39,491 bases of DNA from an uncultured bacterium. Lineage in GTDB: Bacteria; Verrucomicrobiota; Lentisphaeria; Victivallales; UBA1829. A model generated the notes under the pieces. It had not been told where the DNA came from. It was given only the letters and a program-made list of their open reading frames with translations, and made no database searches. A program made the translations under genes and the position numbers. Below are positions 14,233 to 23,432 of the stretch, in pieces (within the stretch, counting starts at the first letter, position 1; the number at the start of each line of letters is the position of its first letter). The stretch spans positions 1 to 39,491 of the forward strand of contig CACYHQ010000019.1 in the NCBI GenBank assembly GCA_902774245.1, given 5' to 3'.

Positions 14233-17079
14233 TCAGCACGGCGGATCCCGCGCTTTTTTGTGCGGGATGCGATGGGACATGCTCCGCTGTTCATACCGGA
14301 AACACGTGTTTCCGTAACAGAGCGACTTCAGATAGAAACGTTTCAGGAGAAAACCGTCGCAGGAGAGGAAATACAGCTCGATCATCCCCGCGATCATCAG
14401 GACGCCGGCGGCGGTCAGAAACACGAATCCGCCCAGCAGCACGGCGACATTCAGCGACGCGAACGCCGCCAGCAGAAGGAGCAGAAGCAGGGAGACGCCC
14501 GCGCTGCCGAGGAAAAGACACAGGTTTTCGGTCAGGTACAGCATCACGAGCATCCGGCGGGACCAGCCGGTTTCCGCAAGCAGGACGGTCTCCGCCTCTC
14601 GGGCGCGGAGATTCCGCATCATAAGCAGGACCAGCGCGCCGAATCCGAGCAGCGCGCCGAGCAGACCGAGTTGCAGGAAGATCGCCAGATAACGGTTCTG
14701 GAAGCGTTCTGCGCGGTTCATAAATTCATCGGTTGAACAGAGATTGAGGCCGAATGGCTCCAGATATTCGCGCCAGACGGAGACGTCGGATTCGCTCTTG
14801 ATCAGGAAGAACTGCGCGCCCTCCGTTTCCGGGAAAAGACGTTCGAAGGTGTCGAGTCCGGTCAGGATGCCGCCCTGGAAGACCGATGCTTTCAGCACGC
14901 GGTCCAGCGTGAGCGAGCCGTTCGCATACGTCACGGAATCATGCTGTTTCTTCTGAAGAATCCACAGGAGCGACCCCTCGTCGACCGCAGCGGAACCATC
15001 TTTCAGAAACTCGGGATCGCCGGTCAGAGATGGGAGGTCGACGCCGTACACGGTAGGATTCGTCGCGAGCAGAAGATTGGAGCAGTCCGCACGGTCGGCG
15101 GCATGGACACGCACCGGGAGACCGCCCGCGGGGAACGGCGCATCGTAGTCGGGGACGACAGGCAGAAGCGTCGTCGCGACGAACTGATATCCGAACGCGT
15201 CCTCGCCGCGCGATTTGATCCCGAACGCCCCGACGCCGAGCGTGCCGAGATAGCCCAGCACCAGCAGGACCGCGCACAGCGAATACTGGCGGCAGAGGCG
15301 CACGAACGACAGCATCCCGATCCGCCAGGCAGGGCGCACGGAGGAAGAATGCGGCAGGGCGAGTTTGGTTTGATTCGAGCTTGTCCGGCGGACGGAAAGC
15401 ATCACGACCGCCCACGCGCACGCCGCCGAAACGACAAAGGCTGTGAGGTAAGAGATTAGCCGTCCGTGGAACCGGATATGTTCCATCAGGACGATGCCGT
15501 TCCAGGAGTGTTCCAGCAGGAAGATCTGGATCCGGCACAGGATCGTGCCGACGGCGAGCCCGGCGAGCATCCCGGGGATCAGGACGGCGGCGAACTCCGC
15601 GAGCAGGAACCGCCGCACGCGCTTCAGCGGCATGTAGTCGCGGAGCAATGCGAGTTCGGCGGCGCGGTCCTGGATGTGGAGTTTCAGGAGCATCGCCAGC
15701 ACAAGCAGACCGGAGACGATGAGGAAGAAGCTCAGGCCGAGGAACAGCGGCGCGAACGGGACGCCGCGCGAAACCTTGTCCGCCGTCGTGTTCATCAAAT
15801 CATCCACGCGGGTGTATTCCGGCATGATGCGGAGCGTTTTCAGCGTCTCCAGCCGGACGCGGTCGGCGGTCCAGTCAGCGGGGAAGAGCGCGGCCGTGCA
15901 TAGTCCGGGCGCGAACATCTCCTGCGCTTCTTCAAAGTTCAAATATACCTTCGGTTTGCTCCGGTACTCGTTCCAGTACGCCTCGTCCTCGTCTTTGATC
16001 CGGTCGAAGTCGATCGGGATCGCCGCCTCCCAGCCGGAACAGTCCGCGGAGTCCGTCAGGCCGGGAATCTCCGGCGAAAGCACATCCGTGACCATGGAAT
16101 CGTCGACGGTTCCGGCGTGTCCGATTTTCGCCGTCTTCCGCTGAATCGTACGGAAAGAACCGGATGTGAAATAGGAAAGCTCAACGGGGCCATTGAAATG
16201 CTCTTTCATGCCGGATGACACCAGCACATGGCCGCGTTCGACCGGGACGGGATCGCCGCGGATCGCCCCCGCGAAACAGTACGACAGGCTCGTCTTGCCG
16301 TCGGACAGCGTTTCCACGAACAGCGTCAGGACCGGCGTGGCCTCTTTCGGCAGAGCGTCCGAAACGGCTTTCGGCAGGAAATAGGATTTGCATTTCAGGA
16401 CCGGACGCCCGTCCCATTCGTCCAGCGTCAGCCCGGAAAGCTCCCACAGGAGATCGTCGGAGAGCCGGACCGGTTCCTGCGACCAGACCTCGTTCACGGC
16501 GATTTCCGGCAGGTCCAGCGCCTGCGTAAGCGCTTCCCGGCTGACGAAAAGATTGTCCGGCGGCAGCTGTGGATCGTCGAAATTGAGTTCGCTTTCAGGT
16601 CCGGTCCATTCGCCACGCCACACAAACGGCATCTGTTTGAGTTCGGGCGGCTTCCCCATGGCGCTTTCCGCCGGGATCGTGCTCAGTTCCGGGATGCGGA
16701 CGGAGAGCATTTCGCCGTCCTTCAAATTCAGTTTTTTCGCCAGAGCCGAGCTGCCCCGGGCGTCGCGTCCGGAAATATCGCTGTCCGGCAGCGCATACAC
16801 GTCGACCGGGACGCCGTCCTTCGTGAAGCCCTTCACATGGAGCACGCCGCGCCCATTTTTCTGAACGGGACTCGTCACGGGGATCATGAATCTCTGACGG
16901 TACCGCGCGACTGCCGTGTTGCGGTTCACATTGTCCATCAGCGTCCCGCGCACGCTGTCGCCGATCAGGAACGCACCCGTCAGGACCGCGCAGATCAGGC
17001 ACGCCGCCGCGGTCAGCGACGCAAGCCCTTTCCGGTGATACCGGAGATCGCGCAGAAACAGACGGGAGAGAGACGTCAT
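14233..17079 (-). CDS. FtsX/MacB-type ABC transporter permease, 948 aa
   Basis: Large permease with an N-terminal membrane helix (about 22-42, LTAAACLICAVLTGAFLIGD), a large extracytoplasmic domain (about 45-430), then a group of four membrane helices (about 435-600), a second extracytoplasmic region and three C-terminal helices (about 795-915). Such long permeases belong to the FtsX-like group that moves lipids, lipoproteins or peptides from the membrane, powered by mechanical coupling. It overlaps the ATPase gene by 4 nt (ATGA) and is the last gene of the long operon. The final 20 residues are basic and Cys-containing. Substrate unknown; a lipid or lipoprotein made by the operon is plausible. 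Confidence 0.88.
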   Translation of the reverse strand: MTSLSRLFLRDLRYHRKGLASLTAAACLICAVLTGAFLIGDSVRGTLMDNVNRNTAVARYRQRFMIPVTSPVQKNGRGVLHVKGFTKDGVPVDVYALPDSDISGRDARGSSALAKKLNLKDGEMLSVRIPELSTIPAESAMGKPPELKQMPFVWRGEWTGPESELNFDDPQLPPDNLFVSREALTQALDLPEIAVNEVWSQEPVRLSDDLLWELSGLTLDEWDGRPVLKCKSYFLPKAVSDALPKEATPVLTLFVETLSDGKTSLSYCFAGAIRGDPVPVERGHVLVSSGMKEHFNGPVELSYFTSGSFRTIQRKTAKIGHAGTVDDSMVTDVLSPEIPGLTDSADCSGWEAAIPIDFDRIKDEDEAYWNEYRSKPKVYLNFEEAQEMFAPGLCTAALFPADWTADRVRLETLKTLRIMPEYTRVDDLMNTTADKVSRGVPFAPLFLGLSFFLIVSGLLVLAMLLKLHIQDRAAELALLRDYMPLKRVRRFLLAEFAAVLIPGMLAGLAVGTILCRIQIFLLEHSWNGIVLMEHIRFHGRLISYLTAFVVSAACAWAVVMLSVRRTSSNQTKLALPHSSSVRPAWRIGMLSFVRLCRQYSLCAVLLVLGYLGTLGVGAFGIKSRGEDAFGYQFVATTLLPVVPDYDAPFPAGGLPVRVHAADRADCSNLLLATNPTVYGVDLPSLTGDPEFLKDGSAAVDEGSLLWILQKKQHDSVTYANGSLTLDRVLKASVFQGGILTGLDTFERLFPETEGAQFFLIKSESDVSVWREYLEPFGLNLCSTDEFMNRAERFQNRYLAIFLQLGLLGALLGFGALVLLMMRNLRAREAETVLLAETGWSRRMLVMLYLTENLCLFLGSAGVSLLLLLLLAAFASLNVAVLLGGFVFLTAAGVLMIAGMIELYFLSCDGFLLKRFYLKSLCYGNTCFRYEQRSMSHRIPHKKARDPPC

Positions 17080-17714
17080 AAGCTCACCGAACGGGGGAAG
17101 AAGTCAAGCACGCGCGGATTGTGCGTGACCATCAGGATCGCGGTCCCGTGCGTGCGGTTCACGTCGCGCAGGAGTCCCAGCAGGGAATCGCTCCGGGCGG
17201 CGTCCAGCGCGGACGTCGGTTCGTCGAGCAGCAGGAACTCCGGTCCGAGGATCAGAGCGCGTGCCAGGACGACCCGCTGGAGTTCGCCGCCGGACAGTTC
17301 CGCCGGGAAATGGTCCAGGCGTTTTGCCAGGCCGAATTCCGTCAGAAGCTCTTTTGCACGGGCGGAAAAGTCCTTACCTTCACTCGCCGCGGGGATCTGC
17401 GCGTTTTCCAGTGCGGTCAGCTGCGGCAGCATGCGTGCGTACTGGTCCGCGAATCCGATGTGGTGCAGACGGAACGCGCGGCGTTCCTCAGGGGACATCA
17501 CGAAAAGGTCCTGACCGTCGAACATGATCTTTCCGCTGTCGGGTTGTTCCAGCCCCGCGATCATCCGCAGAAGCGTGGTCTTGCCGCTGCCGGACGGACC
17601 CAGCACGGTCAGCACCTCGCCCGCGTTCAGTTCGAGGCTGAAATCGCGAAACAGTTCGATGCTTTCATCCGCTTTCGTGAAGGTCTTCGACAGACCGGAA
17701 ACACTCAGGTTCAT
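17076..17714 (-). CDS. ABC transporter ATP-binding protein, LolD/MacB type, 212 aa
   Basis: Complete ATPase: Walker A GPSGSGKTT (39-47), Q-loop Gln92 in the MacB/LolD-like segment ARMLPQLTALEN, signature LSGGELQ (140-146), Walker B and D-loop LLLDEPTSALD (161-171) and the switch His in MVTHNP. The length is normal for this group. It pairs with the FtsX-type permease encoded directly downstream (4-nt ATGA overlap) and overlaps the upstream propeller gene by 4 nt as well. This ties the exporter to the redox/terpenoid operon rather than leaving it a chance neighbour. Confidence 0.95.
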   Translation of the reverse strand: MNLSVSGLSKTFTKADESIELFRDFSLELNAGEVLTVLGPSGSGKTTLLRMIAGLEQPDSGKIMFDGQDLFVMSPEERRAFRLHHIGFADQYARMLPQLTALENAQIPAASEGKDFSARAKELLTEFGLAKRLDHFPAELSGGELQRVVLARALILGPEFLLLDEPTSALDAARSDSLLGLLRDVNRTHGTAILMVTHNPRVLDFFPRSVSL

Positions 17715-18796
17715 GGCTCCTCCTTTCGTTCCGCATAAAAGATATTGCCGTATTCATCGGCGGCGGCGAGGAATCCGTGCGCCGCGATCACGCCCGTCCT
17801 GAAGTCGGACGGGAATTCCGCGATGACTTGTTCCTTCCAGCTCCCCGCCTCGAAAAAACGCAGATTTCCATGCCGGGAGAGCGCGTAGACGCCTTTCTCC
17901 GTGCCGGAAGAAACCGGATTCCATGTTTTCCCCGACGGCAAATCGGCGACGAACGAGCCGTCCGCGTGCTTTTGAACATGGATTATGCCGTTGGCGTCCG
18001 TCAGATAGATAAACTCGTCCGTCACGAACGGCGAACTGAAGAACTGGAAGCCCGTTTCGACGCGGTAGATGACTTTGAATTCATCCGGGTCCACGGACGC
18101 CAGATCGCCGCCGTGGGTCAGGAGATACAGGACGCCGCCATACAGCACCGGGGACTCCGGGATGTAGGAATCGAAGTCCAGCTCCTGCACGACTTCGCCC
18201 GTTTTGATGTCGGTCTTGCGGAGCTTGCCGTCGCAGCTGCCGAAGATGACGAAACCGTTGTAAAACAGCGGCGTGCCGTTGATCTGTCCCCGGCATTCGA
18301 CCTCGTGGATCACTTTGCCGGAATCGTCCCCGTTGACGCCAAGCGCATACAGAGAATTGTCGTGCGAACCGAACCACACGAGATCGCCCGCGGGGATCGC
18401 GGCTCCGGTGATCTGATTGCCCGCGCGGAACGTCCACAGCACGCCTTTGTCCGGCGTGAACGCCGCGAACGTGCCTCCCTCGTCGCCGACGTAACAAACG
18501 CCGTCCGATTCCGTCACGGGTGCGGAGATCGACGTCGGTGTGACGTGTACGGTCTGTGGTTTCTGTCCCGGACGCAGGAACACGACCTCGCCGCGGCTGT
18601 TTCCCGCCGCCAGTGAACCGTCGGACAGCACGGTGATCTTGCCGAGCGGCACGGTCCCGGTCAGAAGTGTCCCCGTGACCGCCTGTTTTTCCCCGTTTCC
18701 GGCATCGTCGGACGACATGCTGAAATACAGCATGAAACACCCCGCGCCAAGCAGGAAGAACAGAAGCAGGACGATCCACCGGAAAGCTTTGTTCAT
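17711..18796 (-). CDS. Membrane-anchored PQQ-like beta-propeller protein, 361 aa
   Basis: An N-terminal membrane anchor (residues 7-28, IVLLLFFLLGAGCFMLYFS) is followed by a Ser/Asp/Gly spacer and beta-propeller blades of the BamB/PQQ-like kind: repeated units such as GVLWTFRAGNQITGAA, FGSHDNSLYALG, IFGSCDGKLRKTD and LYLLTHGGDLASVD. It should face the periplasm. Such propellers either bind PQQ or, more often, are scaffolds without a cofactor. There is no clear evidence that PQQ is bound, and no PQQ synthesis genes are present. It overlaps both neighbours by 4 nt. It is one of three membrane-anchored propellers in this operon. Confidence 0.85.
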   Translation of the reverse strand: MNKAFRWIVLLLFFLLGAGCFMLYFSMSSDDAGNGEKQAVTGTLLTGTVPLGKITVLSDGSLAAGNSRGEVVFLRPGQKPQTVHVTPTSISAPVTESDGVCYVGDEGGTFAAFTPDKGVLWTFRAGNQITGAAIPAGDLVWFGSHDNSLYALGVNGDDSGKVIHEVECRGQINGTPLFYNGFVIFGSCDGKLRKTDIKTGEVVQELDFDSYIPESPVLYGGVLYLLTHGGDLASVDPDEFKVIYRVETGFQFFSSPFVTDEFIYLTDANGIIHVQKHADGSFVADLPSGKTWNPVSSGTEKGVYALSRHGNLRFFEAGSWKEQVIAEFPSDFRTGVIAAHGFLAAADEYGNIFYAERKEEP

Positions 18797-21738
18797 GGAC
18801 GGGCATCTCCATGCTTAAACGTGAGCGCACCGGTCGGGCAGACCGAACAGACTTTTTCTGCTGTCGTGGCGTCCAGCGATTCCCAGCCGTCCGGACCGGG
18901 CGAAATGACCGCGTGATCAGCACGGAAATGCACGGCGAGTTTTTCACCGGACACCCCGACGCATCGCTGGCAGAGGATACACTTGCCCCCATCGAACACC
19001 AGATGCGGCGTTTCGACGGGTTCAGGATATGTCAGCTCGTTTTTCGTCTTGCGCGCGCCGTATTCGCGGACATAATCGAAGAATCTGCATTTGCCCTTCG
19101 CAGTGCAGGACCCGCAGCGGAAATCATGGCGCACCAGCATGAGCGTCAGCGCTTCCTTGCGGAACGCCCGCACCCGGTCGGAGTTCGTTTCGTAGATATG
19201 GCCACGCTGAAGCAGCTGTTCGCAGCCGGGCACGAAGCGTCCGAGGACCGCGTCCCAGACCGCACAGACCATGCAGTGCGCGCCGGTCCCGCCGCATTCC
19301 ATATAGCAGAGCGTGGGAAGCTGTTTCACATAGTCCAACATGGTTTTACCGGACGCGAAGGAGTGTTCCGCGCCGTCGATCACGATCACTTCTCCGTCGA
19401 CGGGCGCGGTGTGCGACTCCTCGCGGAACGGTACTTCCTGTTCCGGGCGCTCCCTGCATGGGTTCACGATGGCGTGTTCCGGGCAGACCGAACGGCAGAC
19501 GCCGCATCGGACGCACGTTTCGGAGAGGATGCGCGCGGAATCCAGCGGTTCGCATTCGATCGCGCCCGCGGCACACGCCTGAATGCATTTCGTACAGCCG
19601 ATGCAGTCGTCCGTGACCTGGAAATCGGTCAGCTCCATGCACTTTCCGGCGGGACACTCGTTGTCCAGATGCGCCTCGAATTCGCCGTGGAACTCGTGGA
19701 GCGCGCTCAATACCATGTTCGGCGCGGTGCGTCCGAGCGCACAGAGCGAGCCCTGCTGGATCATGCGCGCGAGATTTTCGATGCGGTCCAGCAGTCCGGG
19801 CGGTTTCGGGCCTTTGCGCGTGAGGGATTCGACGAGCGTGCACAGATGCGGGACACCCTCGCGGCACATCACGCACTTCCCGCAGGATTCGCTGCGCAGG
19901 AACCGCAGGAAATACAGCGCGATGTCCACCATGCAGTCCGATTCGTCGATCACGATGAGGCCGCCCGAGCCCATCATGGCGCCGTTTTTCTGAAGCGTCT
20001 GGTAGTCGACGCGGATGTCGAAATGGCTCCGGGGGATGCACCCGCCGGAGGGACCGCCGATCATGACGGCCTTCACGGTGTGATTTTTCTCCGCGCCTCC
20101 GCCGTACTGCTCGACGATCTCGTCGACGGTGATGCCGATCGGCACCTCGATCAGGCCGCCGTGCCGGACCTTTCCGGCAAGCGCGAACGCCTTGGTACCG
20201 TGGGATTCGTCCGTGCCGACGGCGTTGAAGACCTCGCCGCCGTCCGCCAGGATGATCGGCACGCACGCGAACGTTTCCACGTTGTTCATCAGCGTCGGAA
20301 GCCCGCGCAGACCGCTGTTCACGGGGAACGGCGGACGTTTCCGGGGGATGCCGCGCCGCCCTTCGATGGATTCCAGCAGAGCCGTCTCCTCGCCGCAGAC
20401 GAATGCGCCCGCGCCCCGGAACAGCACAAGATCGAATCCGGGCGGAAGCGAACTGAAAATGCCGGACTCGCGGAGTTTCGCGATCACGCGTTCCAGCACG
20501 GAAACCGCCTGGGAATATTCCTCGCGGATGTAAATAATTGCCAAAGAAGCGCCCACCGTGCGGGCGGCGATCAGGATGCCTTCCAGCACACGGTACGGAT
20601 ACGACTCCATCAGCATCCGGTCCATGAATGCGCCGGGGTCACCCTCGTCGGCGTTGCAGATCACGACCTTCTTCTCGCCCGGAGCCTCCAGCGCCATGCG
20701 CCATTTCTCCCCGGTCGGGAATCCGCCGCCTCCGCGTCCGCGCAACTTGGAGCGTTTCAGTTCGTCCACGATCTGCGCGGGCGTCATAGTGAGGGCGCGG
20801 TCGAACGCGGCGAATCCGCCGTGCGCCCGGTAGTCGTCGAGCGATTCGGGATCGTCCATGCCGCTGTTTTTCGTGACAAGCCGCAGTTTATCGAGTTCGG
20901 GCGGCAGTTCGGCGAGCTTCATGCAGCCCTGCGGACGGCGGCTGTAGAACGCGTCCAGAAACGCACGGCTCTTCCAGCCGAGTTCCTTCGTGGAGAAATG
21001 CTGCGCCACGATGCCGCGCACGTCGTATTCCTGCACGTTGTCGTAGTGATACACCGCGTTTTCCAGCACGACCGTCACGAGCGGCGCGCGGTAGGACATG
21101 CCGTGACAGCCGACTTCCTTCACCTTGTAATCGAACTTGCCCGCGCGGCGTTCCTCCTCGAACGCGTCGAAGATGCGACCGCTCCCGGCGGCACGGCAGG
21201 AGGAACACCGGCAGATGCGGATCTCCGGCTGCTGTTTTTCCTTCGCGTCCGCCTGGGCGTAATCCTGTGCGGCGGCTTCCTCGTCGCGGACCATCAGCAG
21301 GAAATCCCGGACGACGCGGCCGACGGTTGACGGCGTGACGTGTCCGAAGATATGGCGGTCGATCTGCACTGCCACTGCGAGCATGCAGCAGCCGAGGCAG
21401 GCGACCTTGCTGACCGTGAACAGGCCGTCCGGCGAGGTGTCGCCATCGTCGGGAATATTCAGATGTTTGCGGAACGCCTCGTAGACGTGTTCCGCTCCCT
21501 TCACATAGCATGCCGCACCCACGCAGACCTTGATCTGGTGTTTGCCGCACGGCGTGAACCGGAATGCCTGGTAGAAACTCGCCACGCTGTACACGCGGTT
21601 CAACGGCACATGCAGACGCGCGGCGAGGTCGGCGAGCGCTTCCGGCAGCAGACAGCGGTCGCGCCGTTGAAGCGCGATGAGCTCCGGCAGAAGCGGGTCG
21701 ATGAGGTCGAGGTGCGGCGAACCGGGCGCGGGCGTCAT
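18793..21738 (-). CDS. NuoE-NuoF-NuoG(N-terminal) fusion: NADH-oxidising iron-sulfur flavoprotein, 981 aa
   Basis: Three complex-I/hydrogenase modules in one chain. The NuoE-like part (1-155) has the [2Fe-2S] ligands C72, C77, C114, C118. A second Cys-containing thioredoxin-like stretch (173-290) follows. The NuoF part has the NADH/FMN motif RGRGGGGFPTG (333-343), ADEGDPGAFMDR and the [4Fe-4S] ligands C619, C622, C625, C666. Two ferredoxin clusters are at C712-C722 and C742-C752. The NuoG-type part has a [2Fe-2S] motif (C811-x10-C822-x2-C825-x13-C839), the His-Cys cluster H871, C875, C878, C884, and a last cluster C920, C923, C926, C964/C967. There is no hydrogenase H-cluster and no molybdopterin domain. 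It should oxidise NAD(P)H in the cytoplasm and pass electrons on. Overlaps both neighbours by 4 nt. Confidence 0.93.
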   Translation of the reverse strand: MTPAPGSPHLDLIDPLLPELIALQRRDRCLLPEALADLAARLHVPLNRVYSVASFYQAFRFTPCGKHQIKVCVGAACYVKGAEHVYEAFRKHLNIPDDGDTSPDGLFTVSKVACLGCCMLAVAVQIDRHIFGHVTPSTVGRVVRDFLLMVRDEEAAAQDYAQADAKEKQQPEIRICRCSSCRAAGSGRIFDAFEEERRAGKFDYKVKEVGCHGMSYRAPLVTVVLENAVYHYDNVQEYDVRGIVAQHFSTKELGWKSRAFLDAFYSRRPQGCMKLAELPPELDKLRLVTKNSGMDDPESLDDYRAHGGFAAFDRALTMTPAQIVDELKRSKLRGRGGGGFPTGEKWRMALEAPGEKKVVICNADEGDPGAFMDRMLMESYPYRVLEGILIAARTVGASLAIIYIREEYSQAVSVLERVIAKLRESGIFSSLPPGFDLVLFRGAGAFVCGEETALLESIEGRRGIPRKRPPFPVNSGLRGLPTLMNNVETFACVPIILADGGEVFNAVGTDESHGTKAFALAGKVRHGGLIEVPIGITVDEIVEQYGGGAEKNHTVKAVMIGGPSGGCIPRSHFDIRVDYQTLQKNGAMMGSGGLIVIDESDCMVDIALYFLRFLRSESCGKCVMCREGVPHLCTLVESLTRKGPKPPGLLDRIENLARMIQQGSLCALGRTAPNMVLSALHEFHGEFEAHLDNECPAGKCMELTDFQVTDDCIGCTKCIQACAAGAIECEPLDSARILSETCVRCGVCRSVCPEHAIVNPCRERPEQEVPFREESHTAPVDGEVIVIDGAEHSFASGKTMLDYVKQLPTLCYMECGGTGAHCMVCAVWDAVLGRFVPGCEQLLQRGHIYETNSDRVRAFRKEALTLMLVRHDFRCGSCTAKGKCRFFDYVREYGARKTKNELTYPEPVETPHLVFDGGKCILCQRCVGVSGEKLAVHFRADHAVISPGPDGWESLDATTAEKVCSVCPTGALTFKHGDARP

Positions 21739-23432
21739 GGCTTCGACTCCAGGCAGATGAGTTCATTCTCCGACGTGCGGAGGATCAGGTTGCCGCGGTG
21801 GAACGCCGGGACGCAGACGACTTTCTTTCCGAGGGAGAATTTTCCCACGGTTTCGATCATGTCCGCGCCTGGCGCGAACATGAACAGGTCGCCGTCCAGG
21901 TTGACCGCCACGATCTTGCCGCCGACCGCGACCGGCGACGCATAGAACCCGTTGTCGAGGTCTTCTTCGTAGAGTTCATGGCCATCCTTCGCGTCGATGG
22001 CGATGATCGTGCCGCCGCTGCCGAACAGCAGGAACTGGTCGCCGCAGAGGACCGGCGACGCCACGTCCGGCGCGGGCACGTCTTCGTTGTTGTACAGGAT
22101 CTCGCCGTCCGCGGCACGGAATGCGCCGGTGAACGCGCCGGTATTCGAGAAATAGATCACGCCGTTGTTCGAGGTCGCCGAAGTCGCGACTTCCCCGCCC
22201 ATGCATTCCTGCGACCAAAGCACTTTGCCGTCGTCGAGGCTGAACGCTTCGGCGAGCATGTTGCCCGCCGTAAAGATCATGCCCTTGCCGTCCTCCACGA
22301 ATCCGCGCGGCGACGACCACGAAGCCGAGGCTTCCCGCTCGGTCTTCCAGACCGTTTCCCCGGTGAACACGTTCAGCGCGAACACGGTTTGTTTCTCGTC
22401 CAGGTCGTACTGCACGATCAGCTTGTCGCCGAGCAGAAGCGGCGAGGAGGCATAGCCGTACATGATGACCGGATCGGGCAGCTGTTTGTGCCAGAACGTC
22501 TTGCCGTCGTGGCCGAGACAGAGCACCTCGCCGGTGGCGAAGACCGCGTAGACGCGTTTCGAGTCGACGCACATGGTCGGCGCGGCGTATCCGGTATCCT
22601 CCGTCACCTCGGGCATCTTCGCGGCCGGAGGCGCATCCGTTTTCCATTTCAGCGCACCGGAATTGGCGTCGTAGCAGAACACGGCGTGGGTGGTGCCGTC
22701 GCCGCCGGACAGGAACACGAGGTCGTCCCAGATCACCGGCGAACTGTTGCCGGGAAGCTCCACGGGGCTGTTCCATTTCTCCTGGAAATCCCATTTCGCC
22801 GGGAGCGCGTTGGCGTTCGGCAGGATGGACCCGCGGAACTGCGGCCACTGCGTCTTTTCCGCCTCAAGCGCGGCAAGCAGGTCGATTTTTTCGGTCGGGA
22901 CGGCGGGTTTTGATTCGTTTTCCTCTCCGGATGTGCCGTTTTGAGCATCCGCGAGCTGAATCGCTGGCTTCGTCTCCGCCGGGACAAGCACCATCCGCAG
23001 AACCGCGAGCGCGGCGACCAGCACGACGATCCCGCAGGACGCGAACACCAGCAGCTGGCGGCGTTCCTTTTCCGGCGCGGGGCCAGTGCCGCGCGGCACC
23101 TTCAGTTTCGGCGCGAACCAGAACATCTCCGCGCCGAAGAGTCCGCAGAGCACGAAGAACGCGATTCCGAGCAGGAGCACGCCCCGACGCTGTTTGTCCT
23201 TCGTCTGGAAATACGCAGAACGGTACAGGTAGTCCAGGTCGCGCACGGTTTGAGACAGCTTCGCGTCCGCGAGGTCCTGCTGTTTCAATTCGGCGAGCTG
23301 ATCCTGCGCCTGTTTGATCGGGGCGCGACTCCGGTACATGTCGTACGCCAGCAGCAGGCCGAGCGTCAGGATGAATGTCAAAGCCGTCCATTGCAGAAAC
23401 CGCAGGGTCCGGCGTATTTCGTCATTTTTCAT
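21735..23432 (-). CDS. Multi-pass membrane PQQ-like beta-propeller protein, 565 aa
   Basis: Three predicted membrane helices (about 12-30, 84-104 and 128-150) are followed by a linker and a propeller of about 370 residues beginning TQWPQFRGSILPNANALP. That opening is typical of the PQQ-like propellers common in planctomycete and verrucomicrobial-type genomes. Blade repeats include LVFLSGGDGTTHAVFCYDAN, GALKWKTDAPP, VLCLGHDGKTFWHKQLPD and TGETVWKTE. The propeller should be on the outer side of the inner membrane. AAGGAG lies 7 nt before the ATG inside the end of the upstream gene (11-nt overlap). Position between the membrane polyferredoxin and the NADH-oxidising fusion suggests a scaffold or electron-relay partner. 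Confidence 0.87.
   Translation of the reverse strand: MKNDEIRRTLRFLQWTALTFILTLGLLLAYDMYRSRAPIKQAQDQLAELKQQDLADAKLSQTVRDLDYLYRSAYFQTKDKQRRGVLLLGIAFFVLCGLFGAEMFWFAPKLKVPRGTGPAPEKERRQLLVFASCGIVVLVAALAVLRMVLVPAETKPAIQLADAQNGTSGEENESKPAVPTEKIDLLAALEAEKTQWPQFRGSILPNANALPAKWDFQEKWNSPVELPGNSSPVIWDDLVFLSGGDGTTHAVFCYDANSGALKWKTDAPPAAKMPEVTEDTGYAAPTMCVDSKRVYAVFATGEVLCLGHDGKTFWHKQLPDPVIMYGYASSPLLLGDKLIVQYDLDEKQTVFALNVFTGETVWKTEREASASWSSPRGFVEDGKGMIFTAGNMLAEAFSLDDGKVLWSQECMGGEVATSATSNNGVIYFSNTGAFTGAFRAADGEILYNNEDVPAPDVASPVLCGDQFLLFGSGGTIIAIDAKDGHELYEEDLDNGFYASPVAVGGKIVAVNLDGDLFMFAPGADMIETVGKFSLGKKVVCVPAFHRGNLILRTSENELICLESKP

Noticed and set aside
18811..21330. Very long open frame (839 codons) on the strand opposite the NuoEFG fusion
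   Set aside because: It is an antisense shadow of a GC-rich gene with strong third-position bias; its product is Arg/His/Ala-rich with no known domains, while the opposite strand has full domain and motif support.
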